The notes under the pieces were generated by a model, which was given only the letters and a program-made list of their open reading frames with translations, made no database searches and was not told the DNA's origin. The position numbers were made by a program, and so were the translations under genes. A stretch of 39,623 bases of DNA. Origin: an uncultured Schlesneria sp. Lineage in GTDB: Bacteria; Planctomycetota; Planctomycetia; Planctomycetales; Planctomycetaceae. The number at the start of each line of letters is the position of its first letter. Position 1 is the stretch's first letter. The stretch is from NCBI GenBank assembly GCA_903834925.1, contig CAILLA010000270.1, forward strand, positions 1 through 39,623. Reading direction: 5' to 3'. Shown in pieces: positions 16,852 through 24,618 of this stretch.

Positions 16852-18921
16852 TCAGCTAATCACACGGCGCTGATACAGGCACCATTCGATTGACGTCAGG
16901 GCAAGACCCAACAATGAAAGCCAGAACCAGATCGGGCGAGAGCCGAAGCCTGATAACATCGGAGACGGCATTGTTTTTTCGGAAAGCAACTCATTCGGCG
17001 GACGAATATCCGATTCCGTCGAATTGGACATATTGCAGGCGATCTCCATCAGGGGTTCGGATGATGAACGAATTTCGCTTTCACTCGAACTTCTCATTGA
17101 CAGAGATTGTTCTTCTTCGACTTTCCAGATTCCACATTGATCTAGTGGCCCAAATGTCGTCTTGTCGACGATCATCGGCAGATTCTTTCTCAAACCGGAG
17201 GGGTTAATAAGGACGAGTTGATTTCCTCGTGGTGGCGATGCAAAGTCGCTTGTCGTCACTGTTGCAACCGAGCCGGTGGCGAGAGATTCTCGAAGATCGC
17301 TCTTGTTTCCTGCGAACCAGTGCAGTGCATTGCCGACAAAAATCGGGAACGCCGTGCGAAGCGGTAAATCTCCCTTATCGAGATTGACCGTCATCACCAG
17401 GACTTTCCCGTCGGCTCGATTCACCGCAAAAAAGAGAGGGTCGGTTGAGACCGCTGCGGCTAACACTTGCGTCAGTTCAGGCTGCGTCGAGACGAGTTTA
17501 CGAGCTTCGGGCATCACGACATTATCGAGACGGACGTGTGACATCAGCGGCGAGTCTTTGTCCTGTTTTGTCACGATTGCAGTTTCGAGCGGATCTCCGA
17601 CGGAATAAAGGTCGCTGGAATTTGCAGGGTCGATGACAAACACATTTCCGTGCGGAAGCTTGGCCGGCGCGGTTCGGTGATAGACGACGACCGTTCCCGC
17701 AGGGATCGTTTCGGGAGGTTGATCGACAACGGTCAGTTTTACCAGTGGATTGACTTCAAAAACCTTTTGCAGGAAGAGATTTCCTGAAGTCACGAGAATC
17801 ACAGGCTGGATTTCACGGCGAGGCAACACTGCCCAGGCTCGATTGTCGGCTTCAAGCGTGTCCTGGTGAGGTCGATCAATTGCCATATTCTTCGGCGTAT
17901 TGACGGTCGATTGGAAATTCAGATGAGCCAATAGGTGGCCACCTTCGGCGGATGTTTTCTCGAAGACGTGACTCCATTTGCCATTGGCTTCAAGTTTCAA
18001 CGGTACGACATCGATCGGCTCTACATCTCGTGAGAGAGTTTTGAAATCGACTTCGAAACGACAATCCACTGGCTGATCCGATAAATTTGTGACTTCGGCG
18101 AGGATCTCGTAGCCGAGTGGATCGACAAGACTTCGCCTCACTTGGAACTGCGTGATTCCAACATTGGAAGATCGTTCACCAATAACATGAATTGAGACCG
18201 CTGCGTTCGCTTGATTTAAGGGGCCTGAGGCCGGTTCGGTCTTGATCGCAGCTGGAGAAGCAGGCTGGGCTTCATCGGGTTTGTCATTACGAGATTCCTT
18301 TTTCGTGAGAAAACGTTCAATCCCGGAAAAGCATCCGTCAGTCAAGACATACACTTCCGACTTCTTTCCATCATTCCGCTCGCCGAGCAGTCGTTGTCCA
18401 AGAGCGATGGCGTCTTCAACGTGCGACGGCCCGTCCGTGGAAGTGACGGCGCTGAGGGCGGCGCTCAAGGTTCGCTGTCGCGAGGTGAATCCAACGACCA
18501 CTTGTGGTTGTGTGGAAGCGGTAACAAGTGCAATCTCATCTCGCGGCCTCATCCCTGCGATCAGTTGCCCTGCTTGGAGTTTGGCTTCGGCCAGTCGCGT
18601 CGGCTTCACGTCGGTTGCATTCATGCTCGCTGAACTGTCAACGACAAGTACGATTCGTCGAGCCGACCGAATCTCCCAGAAAAAGTAGGGATCGGCGAGT
18701 GAAAGCACCAAAAGAGTCAGCATCGCCAGTTGCAACAATAGTGAGACGAAGTGTCGCAAACGCTGCCAGATCGAACGAGGGTTTTTCTCGTCGAGTACTT
18801 GTCTCCAGAAGATCACTGTCGACACAGGCTTTCGTCGCAATCGGATCTTCAAGATGTAGAAGACGACGATTGGGACAGCCAGTCCAAACCAATATAACGA
18901 GCTTGGCGAATCAAACGTCAT
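16852..18921 (-). CDS. BatA-type VWA membrane protein
   Basis: A 689-residue protein. The N-terminus (SSLYWFGLAVPIVVFYILKI) is the BatA/aerotolerance-type membrane segment, followed by a second one near LLLQLAMLTLLVLSLADPYF. The VWA MIDAS is IVLVVDSSASMNATD (near residue 95). A beta-rich region fills residues 200-600, and a last membrane span (PIWFWLSLLGLALTSIEWCL) sits at the C-terminus. ATG 18921 has an aggtg ribosome site; an in-frame ATG at 19005 would add 28 polar residues before the membrane segment and is unlikely. Together with the downstream VWA protein it forms a two-gene operon. Confidence 0.88.
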   Translation of the reverse strand: MTFDSPSSLYWFGLAVPIVVFYILKIRLRRKPVSTVIFWRQVLDEKNPRSIWQRLRHFVSLLLQLAMLTLLVLSLADPYFFWEIRSARRIVLVVDSSASMNATDVKPTRLAEAKLQAGQLIAGMRPRDEIALVTASTQPQVVVGFTSRQRTLSAALSAVTSTDGPSHVEDAIALGQRLLGERNDGKKSEVYVLTDGCFSGIERFLTKKESRNDKPDEAQPASPAAIKTEPASGPLNQANAAVSIHVIGERSSNVGITQFQVRRSLVDPLGYEILAEVTNLSDQPVDCRFEVDFKTLSRDVEPIDVVPLKLEANGKWSHVFEKTSAEGGHLLAHLNFQSTVNTPKNMAIDRPHQDTLEADNRAWAVLPRREIQPVILVTSGNLFLQKVFEVNPLVKLTVVDQPPETIPAGTVVVYHRTAPAKLPHGNVFVIDPANSSDLYSVGDPLETAIVTKQDKDSPLMSHVRLDNVVMPEARKLVSTQPELTQVLAAAVSTDPLFFAVNRADGKVLVMTVNLDKGDLPLRTAFPIFVGNALHWFAGNKSDLRESLATGSVATVTTSDFASPPRGNQLVLINPSGLRKNLPMIVDKTTFGPLDQCGIWKVEEEQSLSMRSSSESEIRSSSEPLMEIACNMSNSTESDIRPPNELLSEKTMPSPMLSGFGSRPIWFWLSLLGLALTSIEWCLYQRRVIS

Positions 18922-19196
18922 TGTAATGTGACACCTGGTACGGAGAGCGATCGAAATCGGTTCATGGTCGTTGGTCGATTTGGAAACCGGTCCAATCCTA
19001 ACCATCCTCGTCAGACAAAACCAGACAGCATGTCATTGTTCTGGCTGTCGCAGGCTGACATTACAACTCGGCGAAAGTCGGTTTGCAGATAAGGCTCGTT
19101 TGATTTGCATTCAAATCCGCAAAATTTTGGGAACGTAAGACGTTTTGCCCATTCATTTTTTGCTGATTGAGTACAACGGGCTTTTGTGGGGACAAC

Positions 19197-20219
19197 TCAC
19201 TTGGCGAATGTGGCAGACGGCTGGCCAGAAGCGACGACGCGAACAATCAGCACCCGTTGCTTTTTCATCCCATCGTCATCGTGGCAGAAGAAACTGTCAC
19301 CCAGAGTCCCTTCCGAATCCGGCGCGCTTGTAATCAGTGCTCTTTCGCCGACATTCATGGTCAAGCTGAATCGCTGAGCGACTCGGACGTCGACTTGCTG
19401 GCTCATCTTCAGCGAAAAGTCATCGTCAGCCGCGACGCGACGCATTTTCTTTTCACCGTGGTGAATTTCGGGTTGAAAGTCAATGCGAACCCAGCCTTCT
19501 TGCAATCGACTTGCCTTCATTCGAAGCACACAACTGGCCTGATCGTAAACGACCTTCTTGATCTGGTTCTTTTCTCGAATCTGGAATTCAGATTGGTTGT
19601 TGACGATTCCCGTAGGAATCTCTGTCTCAACGCCCGGCGGTACAAATCGACTGAATCCCATCAGTGGTTTCGTACTTTCTGCAGAATCAACGGGGATTTC
19701 GGAAACCATACCCAGCAGTTTCTGCACAGTGGGAGGTGGATTTGAGCTCACGTTTCCAATTCGAAATCCATTATTGCCGAGAATTTCTTGAGTTTCGGTT
19801 GGTAGCGCACCAAGCTGGTCAACCTCTTTCCAAATTGCAGAGTTCAACAAGTGATCTTCCGCAGGACGCTCAAGAAAAAAGACTTCGAGTTGAATTGAGT
19901 CGGGAGAAGCTTGGATTGGGGGCAACACCGGTCGCCCGGAAGAATGAATCGTGGCTGTTTCCGTTTTCGGAAACATCGAGCATCCCAAAATTGCAAAGAG
20001 GCACGCCGCGACCGCTAGTGAAAGAGGCCGCCCTTTCCGCACAAATTGACATGCGTGCGAGAACAAGTGCGTGTCCGCAAAGGGGGATATCGAATTGATT
20101 TGTAAACAGGCAGGGGGGAGAAGCGGGGAATTTATCCTCGTTGGGGCGTTTGTGTCAATTTGAGTTCTCCAGGAAACGAGGATTGATGGGTTGAACCTTT
20201 CAATTTCCGTAGACTTCAT
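19197..20219 (-). CDS. lipoprotein of unknown function
   Basis: 340 residues from ATG 20219, which has an excellent gggaag ribosome site. The export signal does not begin until about residue 61: RKGRPLSLAVAACLFAILGC, with lipobox LGC and Cys80 as the lipidated residue. A GTG at 20042 would give a normal-length signal peptide but has no ribosome site. Which start is used decides whether 59 residues precede the signal. The mature part is beta-rich (IQLEVFFLERPAEDHLLNSA, VRIDFQPEIHHGEKKMRRV) and resembles other planctomycete outer-surface proteins without a named family. It may share a transcript with the VWA pair downstream, after a gap of about 275 nt. Confidence 0.75.
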   Translation of the reverse strand: MKSTEIERFNPSILVSWRTQIDTNAPTRINSPLLPPACLQINSISPFADTHLFSHACQFVRKGRPLSLAVAACLFAILGCSMFPKTETATIHSSGRPVLPPIQASPDSIQLEVFFLERPAEDHLLNSAIWKEVDQLGALPTETQEILGNNGFRIGNVSSNPPPTVQKLLGMVSEIPVDSAESTKPLMGFSRFVPPGVETEIPTGIVNNQSEFQIREKNQIKKVVYDQASCVLRMKASRLQEGWVRIDFQPEIHHGEKKMRRVAADDDFSLKMSQQVDVRVAQRFSLTMNVGERALITSAPDSEGTLGDSFFCHDDDGMKKQRVLIVRVVASGQPSATFAK

Positions 20220-20277
20220 TCATTCTTCCCTTTCATAAATTAACTTCAGGCCATGGAATTGAAGTGGAAAGCGCACG

Positions 20278-20778
20278 ATGAGCGATTCGGGCATACGAGT
20301 AGGGCTGGGGCATGACAGGCATCGGTTTGTGCCAGATCGGCCGCTGATCCTGGGTGGAGTGACCATCGAGTTTGAATTGGGGCTGGACGGTCATAGTGAT
20401 GCCGATGTCCTGCTTCATGCCGTCACGGATGCAATCCTTGGAGCTGCCGGGTTGGGTGACATCGGTGAATGGTTTCCAAATACCGATCCGCAGTGGGGCA
20501 ACGCCAATTCGGCTCATTTTCTGCTGGCGGCAATCGACGAAGTTCGAAAGCGTGGTTGGGAGATCAGCAACCTCGACTGCACGATCCACGCCGAGCGACC
20601 GAAGCTGTCCCCGTACAAACACGCGATTGCAGCGAGAATCGCTGACCTGTTGCGAATCGATGTCAGTCAAGTCAACGTCAAAGCCAAGACCGGCGAAAAA
20701 GTGGGACCGATCGGACGACAAGAAGCGATCGACGCCGACGCAATTGTGCTGATCGTTCGCAGTACAAAATCCGCTTGA
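20278..20778 (+). CDS. ispF: 2-C-methyl-D-erythritol 2,4-cyclodiphosphate synthase
   Basis: A 166-residue enzyme of the MEP isoprenoid pathway. It converts 4-diphosphocytidyl-methylerythritol 2-phosphate to the cyclodiphosphate with release of CMP. The zinc ligands appear in GLGHDRHRF (D13, H15) and the later DADVLLHAVTDA histidine. GLGDIGEWFPNTDPQW, CTIHAERPKLSPY and VKAKTGEKVGPIGRQEAID are standard family motifs. The length is normal, and the start has a gtggaaag purine stretch upstream. It is divergent from the lipoprotein gene with only 58 nt between them, and no other MEP gene is adjacent. Confidence 0.95.
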   Translation: MSDSGIRVGLGHDRHRFVPDRPLILGGVTIEFELGLDGHSDADVLLHAVTDAILGAAGLGDIGEWFPNTDPQWGNANSAHFLLAAIDEVRKRGWEISNLDCTIHAERPKLSPYKHAIAARIADLLRIDVSQVNVKAKTGEKVGPIGRQEAIDADAIVLIVRSTKSA

Positions 20779-20971
20779 GCTTCGCCTCGCTTCCACCGTT
20801 GTTGGCGCAAGGGGGCTTATTCCGGCATGTTGTCGACCGTCCGGGTATTGAATGGGTTCGATTCGATCGGATGGTTTGATAGCATTACGCAGGAGACTCA
20901 ACATGGGATCAGTCCTTTCGGTTCAGTGGATGTGGTTGAGTTAAGCAGCGGCGACGCAGGGAAGGGTTTTT
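20779..20971. other. short intergenic region before the permease gene
   Basis: An in-frame-looking 75-codon frame (20827-21054) overlaps the permease start in another frame and is not credible. No repeat copy or clear promoter was identified. Confidence 0.4.
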
Positions 20972-22588
20972 GTGGCAGTAACCTCGGCAAATACTTTGAG
21001 TTCAGCATCCGTTTCTCCTCGTGGCAAAAGTCAGTGGGGACTCATCTGGAGTGAATTTTGTAAACGTCGACTTGCTGTGGCCGCAGCCTGTCTGATCCTG
21101 GCGCTAATCACCACGAGTATCTTTGCGCCGATCCTCGCAAATGCCCGACCCATCTACTATTTCGGCTTCAACCGATTCGAGTACCAGGAAGCGGCCCGAA
21201 CATTGCGTGGTGCTCTGGCCCAGATGATCGAATCCCGCTCGACTGATAACCCGAATGCCAACGTTGCGGCGTTTCTGAAAACGGTCCCTTTGCAAATCGA
21301 TCTCATGGCGAATGCGTTACCAGCAGAAAAAGGAACGCAAATCCGCGAACTGGGACAGCAAGTCATCGCCGCAGTCAATTCATCCGATCGACAACAGGGG
21401 ACCGACGATCTGAAACGCCTGCAACAGGAAGTTCGGTCGAACTTCGATGCAAAAGACGTCTCCCTGGTCTCACGTGCCAATTGGCCCGTGCTCGCCTCAC
21501 TCAATGGTCTCGACATTGGTTTTCTCATCGCGAACCTGCTGTTCTTGACTCTACCCATCTGGGGTTGGCTCATTCGGTGTTTCGTGCCGTCTGACGAAGA
21601 CCTTCGCCGTCGGTGGTGCTTCATTGCTGTTCAAATCGGATTGCCGTTACTGGCGGGTGGTTTATGGTGGTGGTTCATTCCCGCCCGAGTTGATCGGACG
21701 GACTATAAAAGCGGTGTCCTTGCGGCCGATCCCGAAGCTGCCAAGGCAACGGTTGTTTTCGAATCGGTCATCTGGCCGCCAATCGCTTATGGTTTGGACG
21801 AATATAACCTTGCTGAAAAATCTTCCGCTCCTGCCTGGTATCCTGCTGCCTGGCGTCCCATCGGAAAGGAAGCCCCCGCAGCGCAGACGGCGCACAATCG
21901 TTGGAGTGGTCCTCACTGGCTGGGCACCGACGAGTCTGGGCGAGACGTCCTTTGCCGCATGATCTGGGGCGGGCGAGTCAGTCTTTCCGTGGGACTTGTC
22001 GCTGTTGCAATCTATGTTTCCATCGGAATCTTCGTGGGCGCCATTGCGGGTTATTTCCGTGGTGTCTGTGACTTGGTCATCTCACGATTGATCGAAGTCA
22101 TGATTTGTTTTCCCACCTTCTTTCTGATCCTGACAATTGTGGCTTTGGTCGGACAAAGCATTCGTAACATCATGATAATTATCGGTCTCACAGGCTGGAC
22201 CGGCATTGCCCGACTTGTCCGTGGCGAATTCTTGCGGCTGGTCGATCAGGAGTTCGTGCTGGCAGGTCGAGCACTCGGGTATTCCCCCATGAGAATCATA
22301 TTTCGACATGTCCTTCCTAACGCGATGGCACCCGTTCTCGTGTCAGCAACATTTGGAATCGCAGGGGCCATCCTGACGGAAAGCGCCTTGTCCTTTCTTG
22401 GTCTGGGTATCTCGAAACCAACCCCGTCATGGGGAGGCCTTCTGGCGGACGGACGTGATTCGTTACAGCATGCTCCCTGGTTAATTCACTTTCCTGGCCT
22501 GGCGATTTTTCTCACCATTACTGCTTACAATTTGATGGGCGAAGCACTGCGAGATGCGTCTGATCCCCGTTTGCGCGGATCGCGATAA
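20972..22588 (+). CDS. OppC/DppC-type ABC transporter permease with a large N-terminal insertion
   Basis: A 538-residue inner-membrane permease. It starts at GTG 20972 after a ggaaggg ribosome site. The first membrane segment (LAVAAACLILALITTSIFAP) is followed by about 250 residues not found in ordinary OppC proteins. These include a charged helical stretch and two more likely membrane segments near LASLNGLDIGFLIANLLFLT and LPLLAGGLWWWFIP. The conserved core resumes with WLGTDESGRDVLCRMIWGGR and has the EAA-type loop AGRALGYSPMRIIFRHVLPN, ending SFLGLGISKPTPSWGGLL. Normal length is about 300. Peptide import is the usual family role. No OppB, ATPase or binding protein lies next to it. Confidence 0.88.
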   Translation: MAVTSANTLSSASVSPRGKSQWGLIWSEFCKRRLAVAAACLILALITTSIFAPILANARPIYYFGFNRFEYQEAARTLRGALAQMIESRSTDNPNANVAAFLKTVPLQIDLMANALPAEKGTQIRELGQQVIAAVNSSDRQQGTDDLKRLQQEVRSNFDAKDVSLVSRANWPVLASLNGLDIGFLIANLLFLTLPIWGWLIRCFVPSDEDLRRRWCFIAVQIGLPLLAGGLWWWFIPARVDRTDYKSGVLAADPEAAKATVVFESVIWPPIAYGLDEYNLAEKSSAPAWYPAAWRPIGKEAPAAQTAHNRWSGPHWLGTDESGRDVLCRMIWGGRVSLSVGLVAVAIYVSIGIFVGAIAGYFRGVCDLVISRLIEVMICFPTFFLILTIVALVGQSIRNIMIIIGLTGWTGIARLVRGEFLRLVDQEFVLAGRALGYSPMRIIFRHVLPNAMAPVLVSATFGIAGAILTESALSFLGLGISKPTPSWGGLLADGRDSLQHAPWLIHFPGLAIFLTITAYNLMGEALRDASDPRLRGSR

Positions 22589-22627
22589 CGAGGCTCGTGC
22601 GTTGTCAAACTTCTAAATTACGATCCT

Positions 22628-22722
22628 GTGCCACTGCTTCGGAGTCTTCGGAGAAGCAGTGTCTTCTCGTTCTGCCGGTGAAAGAGCACTGTATGACCGA
22701 AGACGGTCATACAGTGGCACCC
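22628..22722. repeat. family-C-like double hairpin with altered stems
   Basis: The outer arms gtgccac and gtggcac bracket a hairpin cactgcttc...gaagcagtg (9 bp) and a hairpin cactgtatgaccg-aaga-cggtcatacagtg (13 bp, perfect). The architecture equals the other family-C copies, but the stem sequence is cactg/cagtg instead of cacgg/ccgtg. It lies between the permease and amidase genes, which converge. Confidence 0.8.
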
Positions 22723-22754
22723 TAATTCAAAAGATTGGCAAAGCACTATGGCCC

Positions 22755-24146
22755 CTAAATATTCGGATGTTTCGTGTGCCAGTCGGTCTGCTGTTGATAA
22801 GCCATAGCGATTGCCAGGATTCGATTCTCGGCCATCGCACGGCCTGTGAATTCAATGCCCGTGGGCAATCCACGTTCTCCGAATCCGTTCGGTATCGTTA
22901 AACCTGGCAGCCCTGCAACGTTGGCCGCTGCGGTTAATTCCGAGGACACAAACCCTCGTGCCCATTCCGAGAACTTCTTCGTTATTGGCCCGGCTTCTGT
23001 GTTCAGCGTCGGTGTCACGACCGCGTCATAGTTCGCCATCAGACGGTCCATGGTCTGCTGAATCTTGACTCGAATTCGCATGGCATTGATGTAATCTTTT
23101 GCCGGAATGAGCAGATTGGAATGGCCACCCCATCGGTCTTCACGCGCCGCCAGTTCCCAAACGTCGCCGCTACTGATGAATTTCTCAAACGCCGCAGCCA
23201 TTTCGCAGGAAATGATCGTTGACCCAACGATCGAATAGGGCATGTCCGGCAGTTCAATCGTTTCGACCGTCCCGAGTTTTCGCAGGACCTCCAGAGATTG
23301 TTCGTAGTTGGCGAAGACTTCCGGTTGGACTTCAGAGCTTTCGACTTTCAACACCGCCATGCGAAAACCATTTTGCGGGGCTGCCGCTTCAAACGACCAG
23401 GGGGATGCGATGCTGGTTGCGTCAGCGGGATCGGGGCCAGCGATGGCGTTTAAGACCAGGCCGCAGTCTTCTGCCGTCCGGCACATCGGCCCGATCTTAT
23501 CCATCGTCCAACTGAGTGCCATGGCACCATGCCGACTGACTCGCCCGTACGTCGGCCTGAGTCCAGCGATTCCGCAATATCCTGAAGGAGTCACGATCGA
23601 CCCCATTGTCTCCGAACCGATTGCAAACGGGACCAACCCTGCTCCAACCGCTGATCCTGGCCCCGAGGAGGAACCACCCGACCAGCACGTTTTATCCCAG
23701 GGGTTGAGACCCGGTCCGGTAAAACTTGCGTTCGCCTGCTTGTATCCAAACCCACCTGCCAATTCGACCATTGCGAGCTTGGCGCACAGTACGGCACCCG
23801 CATTTCGCAGGCGTACAATCACCGTTGCGTCTCTATCAATCATCTGCTCTTTCAGTGGCGCCGCGCCCCATGAGGTCGCAATCCCTTTTGTGGCCAGCAG
23901 ATCTTTGACTCCAAATGGAATCCCATGCAGCGGCCCGCGATCCTGGCCGCGACTCAATTCTTCATCAGCCTGCCGGGCCTGTGCCAACGCAACGTCAGAC
24001 GGGATCTGCACAACAGCATTGTATTCCGCCCCGAATTGTTTGAGCCGTGCAAGAAAGGACTCAGTCATTTCGACGGCTGTGACATCACGCGAACGTAGCC
24101 GGCGGCCAAGCTCTTTAATCGAAACGAATGCGACGGGTTCAGGCAT
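22755..24146 (-). CDS. amidase-signature family hydrolase
   Basis: A 463-residue amidase. The Ser-cisSer-Lys triad is visible: Lys81 in GIPFGVKDLL, the glycine/serine block CWSGGSSSGPGSAVGAG (residues 154-170), and Ser183 in GSETMGSIVTPSGYCG. The family includes GatA of the tRNA-dependent amidotransferase, but GatA normally has GSDTGGSIR and sits with gatB/gatC, so this is more likely a stand-alone amidase of unknown substrate. The protein has no signal peptide. No clear ribosome site precedes ATG 24146. Confidence 0.9.
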   Translation of the reverse strand: MPEPVAFVSIKELGRRLRSRDVTAVEMTESFLARLKQFGAEYNAVVQIPSDVALAQARQADEELSRGQDRGPLHGIPFGVKDLLATKGIATSWGAAPLKEQMIDRDATVIVRLRNAGAVLCAKLAMVELAGGFGYKQANASFTGPGLNPWDKTCWSGGSSSGPGSAVGAGLVPFAIGSETMGSIVTPSGYCGIAGLRPTYGRVSRHGAMALSWTMDKIGPMCRTAEDCGLVLNAIAGPDPADATSIASPWSFEAAAPQNGFRMAVLKVESSEVQPEVFANYEQSLEVLRKLGTVETIELPDMPYSIVGSTIISCEMAAAFEKFISSGDVWELAAREDRWGGHSNLLIPAKDYINAMRIRVKIQQTMDRLMANYDAVVTPTLNTEAGPITKKFSEWARGFVSSELTAAANVAGLPGLTIPNGFGERGLPTGIEFTGRAMAENRILAIAMAYQQQTDWHTKHPNI

Positions 24147-24198
24147 AGTATTTTACCGTATGTAACTTGAAGAATTCTAAACTTACCGGGCTCGAAGA

Positions 24199-24281
24199 GT
24201 GCAAGGCCGGACTGTTGAAAAGGCAAAGCCGGGGCAAGACAATAGTGTTGCACCTTATGAGCGGAAAAGCAGCCGAAGCTC
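24199..24281 (+). repeat. family-F repeat next to family C
   Basis: The segment ggccggactgttgaaaagg ... tgttgcaccttatgagcgg ... cagccgaagctc aligns end to end with the reverse complement of 29485-29565 and loosely with 8810-8886. In each case family C follows directly. Confidence 0.65.
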
Positions 24282-24385
24282 GGGGTGCCACGGTTTTGGA
24301 GACTTCGACAAGGCCGTGTCTTCATGGCTCGATAAATTCTCCGAAGAGCGCGGCCTTACCGAAGACGGTAAAACCGTGACACCCG
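24282..24385 (-). repeat. family-C double-hairpin palindromic element, inverted orientation
   Basis: Outer arms ggggtgccacggtttt and aaaaccgtgacaccc, inner blocks gacttcgacaaggccgtg and cggccttaccgaagacgg. The order of the inner blocks is reversed relative to 8887-8990 and 29381-29484. It lies about 230 nt before the M50-HlyD gene. Confidence 0.85.
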
Positions 24386-24618
24386 TTACCGCGGCTTTCT
24401 GTTCCAAAAACGCTACACTCCCTGCAACGCGAACATCCTATCTTCAGATCGTTTCATCGGGCCAACCTCGCTCTCCCATAGGGTTGCTAAAGAAGCCCGC
24501 GCCGTGTTTCTTCATTTTCTCTCGATCTTCCGTATTTACTCGCGAAACTCTGACGCCGCCAACGACGAACTGATGCGGTTTCGATATCCTGATAGCATAA
24601 CCCATTCAAACTCGAATC

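Noticed and set aside
20233-20904. A 223-codon minus-strand frame over ispF
   Set aside because: Antisense to ispF with all IspF motifs present on the plus strand.
24167-24573. Overlapping short plus-strand frames in the F-C element, similar to frames at 29381-29550 and 8709-9023
   Set aside because: The shared peptide (ATVLE(S/T)STRPC..) comes from the repeat itself; there is no start signal or codon evidence for a gene.
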